Below, in pieces: positions 25,801-33,880 of a stretch of DNA of 64,000 bases. This DNA is from JACJWR01 sp964547485 (lineage in GTDB: Bacteria > Actinomycetota > Actinomycetes > S36-B12 > UBA10799), in assembly GCA_964547485.1 (NCBI GenBank), contig CAZJNU010000007.1:1-64000 (forward strand), given 5' to 3'. The notes beneath the pieces were generated by a model. The model did not search any database, was not told the DNA's origin, and saw only the letters and a list, made by a program, of their open reading frames with translations. Numbering within the stretch: the first letter of the stretch is position 1; each line of letters begins with the position of its first letter. A program made the position numbers and the translations under genes.

Positions 25801-26928
25801 CAGCGGTGCAAGCACGCCGTCCAACAGGCTCCGAATTTCTTCGCTGCCGATCCCGGCGGGGATACCGACATGCCCGAGTGAGACCAGACCGAACCCGATG
25901 ATCGCCGCACCCACCAGGAACGACCGCTGGGGCAGCCCCCGGATAGCCAACCCCGCCGCGCCGACTGCCGCCACCAATCCGGTCGCCAAAACCCCCCACC
26001 AGGAGGTGACCAACTCCCAGCCGGCAGGCAGCAACGGACCGGTGTTGTCGACCAGGTAGGGCAGCCAGGCGTCCGCCCCGCGCATGACGTTGATACCGGA
26101 GGTCACCGAGGTGGTGACATTGGCCGACTCGATCCAGTCCAGGAACGGCGGTGAGTACTGTCCGAGGAGCAGCAGCGGCAGTAGCCACCACAGCGACGCC
26201 AACCCAATGCTCACCACCCACCACCCGCTGAGCGACCAGAGCCGACGGCTCCGCTGCCGAGTCAGCAGCCACCACACCCCCAGCGGCAGCACGGCCATGG
26301 TGGCCACCGCGTTGACCCCGCCGATACATAGAAACGCCACTCCGCTCAGCGCCGCCCACTTTCGGGGGCTGCCACCGAGGCTGCCTTTGACGAGCGGAAT
26401 CAACACCCAGGGTGCCAGCGCCAACGGCCACGATTCGATCGAGACCGCGCCCATGGTCGACACCACCCGCGGAGCCAATGCGAACGCCAGCGCCCCCACC
26501 ACCCGGGTTCCCCGGGTGCCGATACCAAGCAGCGACGCCAGTTTCACCATCCCCAGGAAAGCGACACACAGCAACAACGCCCACCAGAGCCGCTGCACCA
26601 CCCAGGTCGGCAGGCCGATCGTCTGGCCGAGCCAGTAGAACGGCCCCATCGGCCAGAGGTAGCCGTATCCCTGATTCTGCAGCTGCCCCGAGAAACCCAG
26701 CGCGTCCCACAGGTGCAGCGCCCGCGACATCAACCCGCCCGGGTTGATGTTCAGGTCAAGTTTGGTATCCGCCGCGATTCGACCTGGATCCTGAATGAAT
26801 GCGAGCGCTGTCAGTCCTGCGCACACCAACACCAGCCGACCCCGCCACATCGGCACGATCGGCGCCGGCAGTTGCTGCTCCGGGTCCGGCGCCCCGACGG
26901 CGACAGACTCGCCTACCGTCGCGGTCAT
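22708..26928 (-). CDS. aftD: AftD-like alpha-(1->3)-arabinofuranosyltransferase (DUF3367)
   Basis: The 1,406-residue length matches mycobacterial AftD (about 1,400). The N-terminal part is a GT-C membrane core with IQDPGRIAADTKLDLNINPG (the DTKxDL region typical of AftD), QNQGYGYLWPMGPFYWLGQ and VQRLWWALLL. A long extracytoplasmic region contains discoidin (F5/8C)-like carbohydrate-binding modules, for example QPWAAVDGDGQTRWLTGDY followed by WWQLDLGKSVDLG, and another with ARAATAMDGSGATAWIANP. A TM block closes the C-terminus. The enzyme adds branching arabinofuranose to arabinan using decaprenyl-phosphoarabinose. The start overlaps the stop of the methyltransferase gene (ATGA). The last 107 bp are shared with the convergent acyltransferase gene, where both proteins look genuine. 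Confidence 0.9.
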   Translation of the reverse strand: MTATVGESVAVGAPDPEQQLPAPIVPMWRGRLVLVCAGLTALAFIQDPGRIAADTKLDLNINPGGLMSRALHLWDALGFSGQLQNQGYGYLWPMGPFYWLGQTIGLPTWVVQRLWWALLLCVAFLGMVKLASLLGIGTRGTRVVGALAFALAPRVVSTMGAVSIESWPLALAPWVLIPLVKGSLGGSPRKWAALSGVAFLCIGGVNAVATMAVLPLGVWWLLTRQRSRRLWSLSGWWVVSIGLASLWWLLPLLLLGQYSPPFLDWIESANVTTSVTSGINVMRGADAWLPYLVDNTGPLLPAGWELVTSWWGVLATGLVAAVGAAGLAIRGLPQRSFLVGAAIIGFGLVSLGHVGIPAGIGSEEIRSLLDGVLAPLRNVHKFDAVLRLPLTLGLMAALAAAFSWLGQRRLRGVPVRTVLVAVVVAVIAASALPLVQGLGTRGRSYIDVPQYWREAADYLVDQPPGRALVVPEASFGVFQWGRTNDEPFQAFGSVPWAVRDSVPLSSAGNIRVLDSIKAQLESGRGSAGLSELLWRSGFTQVVVRNDLDRYAAKSPYRSVIHSTIANSPGLLRTAYFGPVLNSFVSPTLIADEGLDGTYPAVEVFEVVPPAGQVDRTGQGGAAEQGGISPRVTLRDASRPTIIAGGAEAVLTAAAAGQALGTVVVDGDPGVAALPAGTVLGTDSLRRQEVNFGAVRNNLSNTLTAGDDYSMDRPVHDYLSTPYAGNTVAEYGPGVELSASSSGSQANAARNRSAANQPWAAVDGDGQTRWLTGDYAAGVGQWWQLDLGKSVDLGTELPAVLTAGSPGAARPTAIDVTTDAGTVRTDFAATDDPVDLAVPSGPTTTLRLTMRAAESGRNDTGFGIAELTLPDGPVARSVGPIGGEDDVDGWLFQATPGGRGGCVMNGERISCSADLGRPGEELTGIDRTINLTAATTFRVRATALARDTGAVDRLLTVANAPAKVTASSTLVGDPGARAATAMDGSGATAWIANPLDKAPTLEVALRRPATISGLKIDNRIDLNASNPLGLTVDAGGRRMSGYTDEQGVFRFEPVTTSKLRITFDSRYPKTEATTGSVDHRVLPVGISELKILGAPGVVASLPAAATFTVECGFGPSLLIDGKIRKDTGASGVVGRVLAGQPVTLTPCDGDTVTIPAGRHRIQLKSTAEFAADTLSLLPTTGPGPGVAETTAPTVTEWQPANRTVDVAASPTTRTLELAENYNAGWVATVDGRELEPVRVDGWRQAWVVPAGTAGAVQLTFAPDAGYRWGLALGLLAALLLVGLALLRARPNALPPAQRSHRRGRWLLTGVAVLCVAATTGIAGLALAGVVAAVLLRTRLQQFAWLVAGVTVLLATALQLAFPWPGSLSQPSWVSWVQSLAVVAALAAWIVPSFDATRRSKAAPPPPS

Positions 26929-27680
26929 CCATCATCCTTCCGCAGCACCAGCACCAGATTCCACATCGCCAGTTCCCGCAGTCCCGGCACTCGCGCGATA
27001 CCGAAGGCCCAGCCGGGCAGGTACCGCGGGAAGGCAGTGATCAACTGCGCACCACAGGCATTCCGGGCCCAGCGGAGCCCGGCGCCAGCAGTGATGGGGA
27101 ACAGACTTTCTCCGTAGACGTTCTTTGGTGCGTGCCCGTTCCGCTGCCTGTAGCGGTCCGCCGCCAGTCGACCGCCGAGGTAGTGCCAAGGGGCGGTCTC
27201 GTGACCGCCCCACGGCCCGTACCAGAGCGTGTAGGAGATGAAGACCAGTCCGCCGGGCCTGGTCACTCGCACCATCTCATCCGACATCCGCCACGGCCGG
27301 TCGACGTGCTCCAACACATTGCTCGAATAGCAGATGTCCACCGCGCCGGTGCCGTACGGGAGGTCCATCCCGCTACCCATCACTGTGCCCGGATAGGGAG
27401 TCCGCCCGTGTAACCGCAATTCGCCGGCGTCAGCATCCAACGGTCGATAGGTAGCACCCACGCGGGTGAACTCGTCCGCAAAGTACCCGGGACCGCCGCC
27501 GACATCCAGCACCGTCGCGCCGGCCACCTCGCAGAAATGGGCGACCTGGGCGACCGAGTCCCGCGCCAGCGTGGAGTAGAACCTGTCGGGGTCGGTCTGC
27601 TCGACCCGAAAGGCCTCGAACAGTCGCCGGGCCCTGCCGAAGGTGGCATCCGCTCGCAGACCCGCCAGGCCACTATCCAT
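26925..27680 (-). CDS. SAM-dependent methyltransferase (Rv0224c-like)
   Basis: This is a class I methyltransferase of about 251 residues. Motif I is TVLDVGGGPGYFADEF; MGSGMDLPYGTGAVDICYSS and NVLEHVDRPWRM are motif II and post-II; TRPGGLVFISYTLWYGPWGG is motif III. The ATG at 27680 has GGAG about eleven bases upstream; a GTG seven codons earlier (27701) is also possible. It is translationally coupled to the AftD-like gene and divergent from the GT4 gene. The same pairing of a methyltransferase with a divergent GT4 is, as I recall, seen in M. tuberculosis (Rv0224c/Rv0225). The substrate is unknown; a cell-wall glycan or its lipid carrier is likely from context. Confidence 0.82.
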   Translation of the reverse strand: MDSGLAGLRADATFGRARRLFEAFRVEQTDPDRFYSTLARDSVAQVAHFCEVAGATVLDVGGGPGYFADEFTRVGATYRPLDADAGELRLHGRTPYPGTVMGSGMDLPYGTGAVDICYSSNVLEHVDRPWRMSDEMVRVTRPGGLVFISYTLWYGPWGGHETAPWHYLGGRLAADRYRQRNGHAPKNVYGESLFPITAGAGLRWARNACGAQLITAFPRYLPGWAFGIARVPGLRELAMWNLVLVLRKDDG

Positions 27681-27822
27681 CTCCGCCTGGACTCCTCTCA
27701 CTGAAGCTCCCCCTGCGCCGGGTGTGACGGCAGCCGGACCGACGTCGTCGAGACGGACGAATCTCCGCCCGCTTCAGGTTAGTCTGGACCACCCCGGAAA
27801 TTCGGCGTTGGGAAGGATCACG

Positions 27823-28989
27823 GTGCGCATCCTCTTTCTGACGTGGCGTGATACCCGCAACCCCGAGGGTGGCGGCTCTGAGGTCTATGTCGAGAACGTC
27901 GCATCGGCGCTCGCCGCGGCGGGCCACGAAGTCACCATCTTCTGCGCCAGCTACCCCGATGCCGCCCCGCTGGAAATCATCGACGGCGTTCGCTTCGTCC
28001 GCCGGGGGACCAAACTCGGCGTCCATCTGGAGGCGGTGCGCTATCTGCGGTCACCCACCTTCGGCACTCCGGACGTCATCGTCGATGTCCAGAACGGGAT
28101 TCCGTTCTTCGCCCGCCCGGTACGCCGGGACATTCCCACTGTGGTGCTGGTACACCACGTCCACCGGGAACAGTGGCCGGTTGTCTACGGACCGCTACGA
28201 TCCCGGATCGGATGGGCACTGGAATCGCGGGTCAGCCCCCGGCTCTATCGGGAATGCCTCTACGTTGCCGTGAGTCGCCGAACCAAGGCGGAGCTGGAGG
28301 GCATCGGCGTCGCGGCCGACCGCGTTGAGGTCATCTACAACGGAACCTCACCCGCCCCGGAAGTTGAGGATACGAAAGCAGAGCAGCCTACAGTGCTGGT
28401 GCTCGGCCGACTCGTCCCACACAAGCAAGTGGAACATGTGCTCCGTGCGGCGCGGCACTTACGAGTACGCATACCGGACCTGCGGATTCGGATCATCGGT
28501 GACGGCTGGTGGTCGCAGAGCCTGCGGCAGGCCGCCGAGGATCTGGGCGTGGCGGACAGTGTGGAGTTCCTGGGATTCGTCGACGAACGCACCAAACATC
28601 AGGAGCTGGCCAAGTCCTGGGTGCTGGCGTTACCCAGCCTTAAGGAGGGGTGGGGGATCGTCGTGATGGAGGCCGCTCAACAGGGCGTGCCGACTATTGC
28701 CTACCGCGATGCGGGCGGAGTCACCGAATCCATCGTTGACACCGAAACAGGTTTGCTCGCCCGCGATGAAACCGAGTTCAGTACCCATTTGGAGGCACTG
28801 CTCGCCGACGAGACGTTACGCAAGCAGATGGGCGAAGGCGCCCGCGAACATGCCACCCGATACACCTGGCAAGAGACCTCGGCGGCATTCGCAGACACGC
28901 TCGCCCGAGCGGCCAACCGCGGCCGGCTGTCCGTGTCGCCGGTGCAACCGGTGCACCTCGGCCACCAACTGGAACGGGAACTTCACTAG
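27823..28989 (+). CDS. GT4 family glycosyltransferase (Rv0225-like)
   Basis: The 388-residue GT4 (GT-B fold) begins VRILFLTWRDTRNPEGGGSEVY, where the EGGGSE loop is the acceptor/phosphate region. The C-terminal donor domain has VLVLGRLVPHKQVEHVL and the nucleotide-sugar EX7E region in LPSLKEGWGIVVMEAAQQGV. The GTG at 27823 is preceded by GGAAGG with a six-base spacer; the longer in-frame extension upstream lies antisense to the methyltransferase and is not used. TAGTCT at 27780-27785 is a possible -10. The homologous mycobacterial gene is of similar length and neighbours the same genes. Donor and acceptor are unknown; mannose or another hexose is likely for this family in actinobacterial lipoglycan loci. 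Confidence 0.86.
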   Translation: MRILFLTWRDTRNPEGGGSEVYVENVASALAAAGHEVTIFCASYPDAAPLEIIDGVRFVRRGTKLGVHLEAVRYLRSPTFGTPDVIVDVQNGIPFFARPVRRDIPTVVLVHHVHREQWPVVYGPLRSRIGWALESRVSPRLYRECLYVAVSRRTKAELEGIGVAADRVEVIYNGTSPAPEVEDTKAEQPTVLVLGRLVPHKQVEHVLRAARHLRVRIPDLRIRIIGDGWWSQSLRQAAEDLGVADSVEFLGFVDERTKHQELAKSWVLALPSLKEGWGIVVMEAAQQGVPTIAYRDAGGVTESIVDTETGLLARDETEFSTHLEALLADETLRKQMGEGAREHATRYTWQETSAAFADTLARAANRGRLSVSPVQPVHLGHQLERELH

Positions 28990-29034
28990 CGGCGCGGCGC
29001 TCGACAGCATCCGGCGGGGTCGGCCAGGCAACAC

Positions 29035-29068
29035 GAAAACCCGGGCTGGACTTGTTGTCCGCCCGGGT
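29035..29068 (-). terminator. Hairpin terminator between GT4 and DUF2613 genes
   Basis: The stem ACCCGGGC / GCCCGGGT with an inner GGAC / GTCC, one bulged base and a TTGTT loop covers 29039-29068. On the reverse strand it is followed by TTTTCG, a short U-tract, so it best serves the DUF2613 gene. It may also stop the convergent GT4 transcript. Confidence 0.7.
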
Positions 29069-29081
29069 ACTTCGCTATCGA

Positions 29082-29243
29082 TCAGCTGTTGCCGTAGACG
29101 ATGTACGGCTTGTCGATCGGCTTGGCGCTGCCGCCGACCGAGTTCACGACGCCGACTCCGGCCAGAACCGCCAGCACCACACCGACCACGATGCCGATGA
29201 TTGGCCCAGCGCCCAGACCGCCTGCGCCTGCTTCTCCAGCCAT
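29082..29243 (-). CDS. Small DUF2613-like membrane/secreted peptide
   Basis: The ATG at 29243 follows AGGAGG with a four-base spacer, a strong start, and gives 53 residues. The peptide has a glycine-rich N-terminus, one hydrophobic helix (GPIIGIVVGVVLAVLAGVGV) and a short exposed tail ending KPYIVYGNS. Size, single N-terminal helix and the YGN ending match the DUF2613 family, whose mycobacterial member (recalled as Rv0236A) sits beside aftD; here it is about 2 kb from the AftD-like gene. The function of the family is unknown. It is followed by a clear terminator and has a possible -10 (TACGTT) upstream on its strand. Confidence 0.75.
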   Translation of the reverse strand: MAGEAGAGGLGAGPIIGIVVGVVLAVLAGVGVVNSVGGSAKPIDKPYIVYGNS

Positions 29244-29369
29244 GGATCCTCCTAGTAAGGGTTGCACAACGCCCGTAACGTACCACGCCTCGGGCTTGGG
29301 TGGCACGTTCTCAGTTCATCCGACCTGGCACGTCCAGAGGTGATTGAAATCGGGTCCCGCTGCCCTTGT

Positions 29370-31211
29370 TCATTGGCGCCGTCTGTCGGCCCGCCGTCGC
29401 CGGATTCCGACCGCACCGGCGATCCCGGCGGCCGCGGCCGCCACCCCTGCTGCAAGCACAACTGTCGCCGCGATCAGGTTCGCGGCCAGGATCGGCAGGA
29501 ACCCCTTCGAGACAGGAGGATCAGCGGGTGACTGACCGGTCGACCAGACCTCCAATTCATCCTCACTCCAAGTCAGGGTCATCCCACCCAAGTCGACCGG
29601 ACGGCCCAGTGTCGGTTGATCCAGCTGCACCACCACCCGGTTGATGCCGAGCGCCGGTAGCACCCGCGCCAGCGGCGTGCCGTCATCGATCGCGGCCCCG
29701 ACCTGAGCGGCCCGGGGATCGTCCCCGGCAACGCGCAGATACTTTCCGGAGGAACGCTGATAGACGACCAGACTGGTATCCGCGACCACGGTGCTGGTGA
29801 GATAGCGGGGCAACGGGTCCACCACCGTGCGGTCGGCATTCCAGCCGTAAACGCGAAAGGTGCTCCAGGGCAGCGCCAACACATCCCCTGGTTGCTGCGC
29901 GATGTGCTCGCGCAGTCGAGCCCACGAGGATGGATAGGACACCGGCGACAGCCGACCACCGACTCCCCACCCGAGATCGGGTAGCAGCAGCAGCGGCCCG
30001 ACGGCGACAGCCAGCACCACTGCCCGCCGACCTCCTCGGGTCGGGATCCGAGCGCGAAGTTCCTGTACCCCCAGCGGGGCCGCAATCGCCAGCCACAATG
30101 CGAGCAGGGCGAGCGGCTTCTGACTGTCCCGCAACAATCCCGCACCGGGTACTGAGCCCACAATGGACCGACCCACACTGGACCCAACGCCCACGCTGGT
30201 CAGCGCAGCCAGCAGCGCCAGCCCCGTCAGGTACCAACCCAATGGCCGCCCCAACAACTTCATCAGTGGTTTCGTACCGAAGATGGCCAGCGCGAGCAAC
30301 CCGAGTCCGAGCAGCAGACCCAGCCCGAGTCGACGACTGAGCGGAACCGCATCGGAATTCCAGGTTCCGCCGAGCGACAGCGCAGTCAGGATGGCACCCC
30401 AGGGACCGTCTTCCCGCAGCGCGAACGAGTCGACACCGGCGGCATTCGCAGCGCCGGACGACCTGTGTAGTAGCGCCGGTACGACCCACGGCAGGTTGAT
30501 CGCGACGACACCGGCGAGGCCACCCAGCCGGACCCGCCAGGAACTCCTCGCGCCTGGCACCAGCAACCCAACGGACAGCGTCAATGCCAGAAGTCCCCCC
30601 GATGGCACCCAACTGGCCAATGCGGTCCACCCCCACAGCGCTGGCCAACCCCACAGGTACTTCCGGCCGGTCAAGGTTGCCGGACGCGCGACCCCCGTCC
30701 TCACTCGGATCACGGCCAGCAGGATCCACGGCGCCGATGCATAGGCGAGCAGCAACGACCAGTTGCCCATCACGAGTCGTTCAGCCAGGTAGGCGTTCCA
30801 CACGTAGACACTCGCTGCGACCAACTGCACTCCGACGCCGAATCGCCTGAGCACCCTTGCTGCGCCCAGACCGGCCAGCCCCACGACGGCAACCAGCACC
30901 GCCTTCTGGAGCAATTGGCCGGGCACTGGACCGGCGAAGACGGAAACGATCAGGTCCTGTGGAACCGCCCGTGGCAGCCCACCCTCCAGCCCGAGCATCC
31001 ACGGCAACAGCGTCTGCTGAGGCACGAAGACCATGTCAAGGTTCAGCACATAGCCGGGCGCCAGTAGCGGGGCGAGAATCAAGGTCGCCATCACCACCAC
31101 CCAGCCGGGCACAATCCACCCGCGCCAACCGCGAGGCCCGCCGGGAGGATCAGCCTGAAATTCGCCGGCTCGGTCGCTGGCGGGTTCCGCGGCTCGGTCA
31201 CTGGCGTCCAT
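29370..31211 (-). CDS. Multi-TM membrane protein (Rv0226c-like)
   Basis: The 613-residue protein has an acidic hydrophilic N-terminus, then about twelve TM segments starting WIVPGWVVVMATLILAPLLAPG. The first outer loop contains YVLNLDMVFVPQQTLLPWML, which resembles the acidic-loop region of GT-C enzymes. A C-terminal extracytoplasmic domain of about 150 residues (from DVLALPWSTFRVYGWNADR) precedes a last TM and basic tail (RRRRADRRRQ). The size and location next to the GT4/methyltransferase/DUF3068 genes resemble the mycobacterial Rv0226c membrane protein, recalled but not searched. The function is unassigned; a glycosyltransferase or lipoglycan transporter component is plausible. It is divergent from the flippase gene. 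Confidence 0.78.
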   Translation of the reverse strand: MDASDRAAEPASDRAGEFQADPPGGPRGWRGWIVPGWVVVMATLILAPLLAPGYVLNLDMVFVPQQTLLPWMLGLEGGLPRAVPQDLIVSVFAGPVPGQLLQKAVLVAVVGLAGLGAARVLRRFGVGVQLVAASVYVWNAYLAERLVMGNWSLLLAYASAPWILLAVIRVRTGVARPATLTGRKYLWGWPALWGWTALASWVPSGGLLALTLSVGLLVPGARSSWRVRLGGLAGVVAINLPWVVPALLHRSSGAANAAGVDSFALREDGPWGAILTALSLGGTWNSDAVPLSRRLGLGLLLGLGLLALAIFGTKPLMKLLGRPLGWYLTGLALLAALTSVGVGSSVGRSIVGSVPGAGLLRDSQKPLALLALWLAIAAPLGVQELRARIPTRGGRRAVVLAVAVGPLLLLPDLGWGVGGRLSPVSYPSSWARLREHIAQQPGDVLALPWSTFRVYGWNADRTVVDPLPRYLTSTVVADTSLVVYQRSSGKYLRVAGDDPRAAQVGAAIDDGTPLARVLPALGINRVVVQLDQPTLGRPVDLGGMTLTWSEDELEVWSTGQSPADPPVSKGFLPILAANLIAATVVLAAGVAAAAAGIAGAVGIRRRRADRRRQ

Positions 31212-31306
31212 CAGAACCCCATCTAATCGCGCCCACCGGGCCGGCGGCGGTCAATCCGGCCAGCTTCGCGGACAATCCAGTCCGGGTCGCGGATTCCGCC
31301 TTTCAC

Positions 31307-31334
31307 GTCCGGCAGGCTGCCGGACACCTACGCT
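31307..31334 (+). promoter_or_regulatory. Perfect 19-bp palindrome upstream of flippase -10
   Basis: GTCCGGCA and TGCCGGAC flank a 3-base centre at 31307-31325. TACGCT follows at 31329-31334 and is a candidate -10 for the flippase gene. The position in a divergent intergenic region suggests an operator rather than a terminator. Confidence 0.4.
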
Positions 31335-31359
31335 GGAGCCAAAGGAGGATCACAACCGG

Positions 31360-32661
31360 ATGACAGCAGAGACGCCCGACCCGACGGCCGCGACGACGGC
31401 GGCCGCGCCGCCCGATCAGAGCGCAGCTGGCCCCTCCATCCTTCGTGGCGCGGGTATCGTGGCGATCTCCCTCGGCCTGGTCCAGGTGTTCGGCTATCTA
31501 CTGAACGTGGCCGGCGCCCGACTGTTGACCCAGTCGGAATTCGGGGCCTTGGCGTCCCTACTGAACCTGGTGATCATCGGCAACGTTGTCGCCTTCGGTC
31601 TGCAGGCCGTGGCGGCCAGGTTGGTGGTCACCTCGGCGGCTGCCGATCGAGGTCCGGTCGGCGCGCGGATCCTGCGATTTGCCGTGTCGGCAGGAGCCTT
31701 GCTGGCGGTTGTTGGGCTCCTGAGTTCCCCGATCATCAGTTCGTTGCTGCATCAATCGGGCGCCTTCGTGGTGGCCTGCGTCGCGTTGATGCTGGCTCCG
31801 CTGACGGTCGCCGGCGGCCAATACGGGCTCGCTCAGGGACGCGAGCAGCACCTACGGCTCGGCACGTTGCTGATCGTGACCGGTGTCGGGCGCCTGCTCG
31901 GCGGGCTGGTGGGACTGATCGCGTTCGGGACCGTGACGGGCACCATCGCACTGATGTGCCTGGGCACGTGGCTGGGCGCCACCATCGGGATGCTGCTGGT
32001 TCGACGCATCGCCACTGGCCCGCCGGCAATGATCAAAGACCTGCGGTGGCAGGTGATCCACGCCTCGCACGCGATGTTCGCATTGTTCGTCGCGACAAGT
32101 GTCGATCTGCTGCTCGCCCGGTTCTACCTCACCGGTCCGGAGTCCGGTGCCTACGCCGTTGGTGCCATTGTCACCAAGATCGCCTTCTGGCTGCCGGCCT
32201 TCATTGCCGTGGTCGCATTCCCGCGGATGGCCGACGACCGACGGCAACAGACGACCGCCATTGCGGCCGGGGCAGTCGCAGCCATCGGTGCCGTGCTCGT
32301 GCTGGCCCTGGCCCTGCTGCCCGGCCTGGTCATCGCCGTGGTGGCCGGCGATGAGTACACCTCCCTCGCACCCGATCTGTGGATCTTCGGCCTGATCGGC
32401 GCGGCTTTCTCACTCGCCCAGTTCCTGCTCTACTCCCGCCTCGCCGTCGATGACCGCCGGGCAGTATTCGCACTGTGGGCTGCGGTGGTGTTCATCTTCG
32501 CGGGTGTCAGCGTGTGGCACGCGAGCGTGGCCCAAGTCGCCACCGTCGTCGCGGTCGTCGCGTTGGCACTCTCCGCAGTCGGGGTGGCGAGCCTCATCAT
32601 CGATCGCCGCCACGGAGTCCCCCACCCCGGCGAAGCCCTCGATTCGCTCGAACGCGCGTAG
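31360..32661 (+). CDS. Polysaccharide flippase (Wzx/MVF-like oligosaccharide exporter)
   Basis: The 433-residue protein has about 12-14 TM helices with no large loops. It begins ILRGAGIVAISLGLVQVFGYLLNVAGARLLTQSEFGALASL, where ARxLTxxEFG is a typical feature of the oligosaccharide flippase/polysaccharide-biosynthesis family in the MOP superfamily. Such proteins move undecaprenyl- or decaprenyl-linked glycans across the membrane. AAAGGAGG lies at 31341-31348, eleven bases before the ATG. The gene closes the envelope block and ends 38 bp from the convergent MarR gene. Which of the two nearby glycan pathways it serves cannot be told from sequence. Confidence 0.85.
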   Translation: MTAETPDPTAATTAAAPPDQSAAGPSILRGAGIVAISLGLVQVFGYLLNVAGARLLTQSEFGALASLLNLVIIGNVVAFGLQAVAARLVVTSAAADRGPVGARILRFAVSAGALLAVVGLLSSPIISSLLHQSGAFVVACVALMLAPLTVAGGQYGLAQGREQHLRLGTLLIVTGVGRLLGGLVGLIAFGTVTGTIALMCLGTWLGATIGMLLVRRIATGPPAMIKDLRWQVIHASHAMFALFVATSVDLLLARFYLTGPESGAYAVGAIVTKIAFWLPAFIAVVAFPRMADDRRQQTTAIAAGAVAAIGAVLVLALALLPGLVIAVVAGDEYTSLAPDLWIFGLIGAAFSLAQFLLYSRLAVDDRRAVFALWAAVVFIFAGVSVWHASVAQVATVVAVVALALSAVGVASLIIDRRHGVPHPGEALDSLERA

Positions 32662-32699
32662 CGGGCGGCGGCGGCGGCGGGCTAGTCGCAGGAGTCCGT

Positions 32700-33164
32700 C
32701 TACCCGGAACCGTCCGCGGCCCGAGCCACCACTCGGTCCGACACCTCCGCGAACACCCGCAACTCCCCCGCATCCAGCAAGTCCACGAAGTACCGCCGAA
32801 CGGCCGCTACGTGGTCCGGCGCGGCCGCAGCAATGGCGACCCACCCAGCTTCCGTGAGACAGATGAACGACCCCCGCGCGTCGGCGGGACATTCTTGCCG
32901 AGAGACCAGCCCCCGCTGCTCCATCCGAGACACGTGCTTCGAGAGCCTGCTCTTCTCCCATTGCACGAGGTGCCCAAGGTCACGCGCCCGCATTCGACGA
33001 TCAGCCGCCTCAGATAGTGGAACCAGCAACTCGTAATCAGCCATCGAGAGCCCGGAGTCGTCCAGGAGTCGGCGGCTGAGCGCGTGGTCGAGCGCGCGAT
33101 TCAGCTGGTGTAGTCCGCGCCAGGCCCGGTCCTCGGACTCGGTCAGCCATCTCGGATCCGTCAC
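32700..33164 (-). CDS. MarR family transcriptional regulator
   Basis: The 154-residue winged-helix protein shows the MarR core: GLSMADYELLVPLSEAADRRMRARDLGHLVQWEKSRLSKHVSRMEQRGLVSRQ, with the wing in PADARGSFICLTEAG. It starts with GTG at 33164, seven bases after TATAGT on the reverse strand, so its mRNA is probably leaderless. It is divergent from the YceI gene, and a near-perfect 18-bp inverted repeat lies between them, suggesting autoregulation and control of yceI. No redox cysteines are seen, so the signal is more likely a small ligand. Confidence 0.9.
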   Translation of the reverse strand: MTDPRWLTESEDRAWRGLHQLNRALDHALSRRLLDDSGLSMADYELLVPLSEAADRRMRARDLGHLVQWEKSRLSKHVSRMEQRGLVSRQECPADARGSFICLTEAGWVAIAAAAPDHVAAVRRYFVDLLDAGELRVFAEVSDRVVARAADGSG

Positions 33165-33171
33165 GTAGATG

Positions 33172-33214
33172 ACTATACGCCAGTTGTTGACATGTCTACA
33201 AACTCATATATAGT
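33172..33214 (+). promoter_or_regulatory. Divergent marR/yceI promoters with MarR operator
   Basis: For yceI, -35 TTGACA (33187-33192), a 16-base spacer and -10 TATAGT (33209-33214) are close to consensus. For marR, TATAGT is read on the reverse strand at 33177-33172. The inverted repeat TTGTTGACATGTCTACAA (33184-33201, 16 of 18 positions symmetrical) covers both -35 regions, as expected of a MarR repressor site. Confidence 0.75.
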
Positions 33215-33262
33215 TGAACCTGCAACCACATCCAGACAACCGCACCCACCCAAGGAGCCCTA

Positions 33263-33829
33263 ATGAGCACAGCAACCCTCGCACCCAGCGTCACCGGCAG
33301 CTACACCCTTGACCCGAGCCACAGCCGACTGGGCTTCGTCGCCCGCCACGCCATGGTCACCAAGGTCCGGGGCAGCTTCGACGAATTCACCGGGTCGATC
33401 ACGCTCGACACCGACAACCCGGCCGCATCGAAGGCCGAGGTCACCATGCAGGTCGCCAGCGTCGACACCCGCAACGCGCAGCGGGACGAACACCTGCGCA
33501 CCAATGACTTCTTCGATGCCCCGAACTACCCGGAGATCACTTTCGCCTCCACCGGAGTCAGCCAGACTGGCACCGATACCTTCGATGTGGTCGGTGACCT
33601 GACCATCAAGGGCGTCACCAAGTCCGTCACCGTGGCTTTCGAGTTCACCGGTGCGGCCACCGACCCTTACGGCAACGAGCGAGTGGGCTTCGAAGGTCAG
33701 ACCACCATCAACCGAACCGAGTTCGGCGTGAACTTCAACGCCAAACTGGACGCCGGCGGTGTGCTGGTGGGCGAGAAGATCACGATCGAACTGGAGATCT
33801 CCGCGATCAAGGTGCCAGCAACCAGCTGA
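33263..33829 (+). CDS. YceI family protein
   Basis: The 188-residue protein matches the YceI lipocalin-like fold from end to end: YTLDPSHSRLGFVARHAMVTKVRG at the start, RNAQRDEHLRTNDFFDAPNYPEITF in the middle, and GDLTIKGVTKSVTVAFEF. Family members bind isoprenoid-type or amphiphilic molecules and are linked to stress or acid response. There is no signal peptide, so it is cytosolic. AAGGAG is five bases before the ATG. Regulation by the divergent MarR is likely from the operator over its promoter. Confidence 0.93.
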   Translation: MSTATLAPSVTGSYTLDPSHSRLGFVARHAMVTKVRGSFDEFTGSITLDTDNPAASKAEVTMQVASVDTRNAQRDEHLRTNDFFDAPNYPEITFASTGVSQTGTDTFDVVGDLTIKGVTKSVTVAFEFTGAATDPYGNERVGFEGQTTINRTEFGVNFNAKLDAGGVLVGEKITIELEISAIKVPATS

Positions 33830-33880
33830 TCAGTTCCGCGACGCACCTGCCCGTCGTCGGCGGTACGAGTGGACCCCCAG

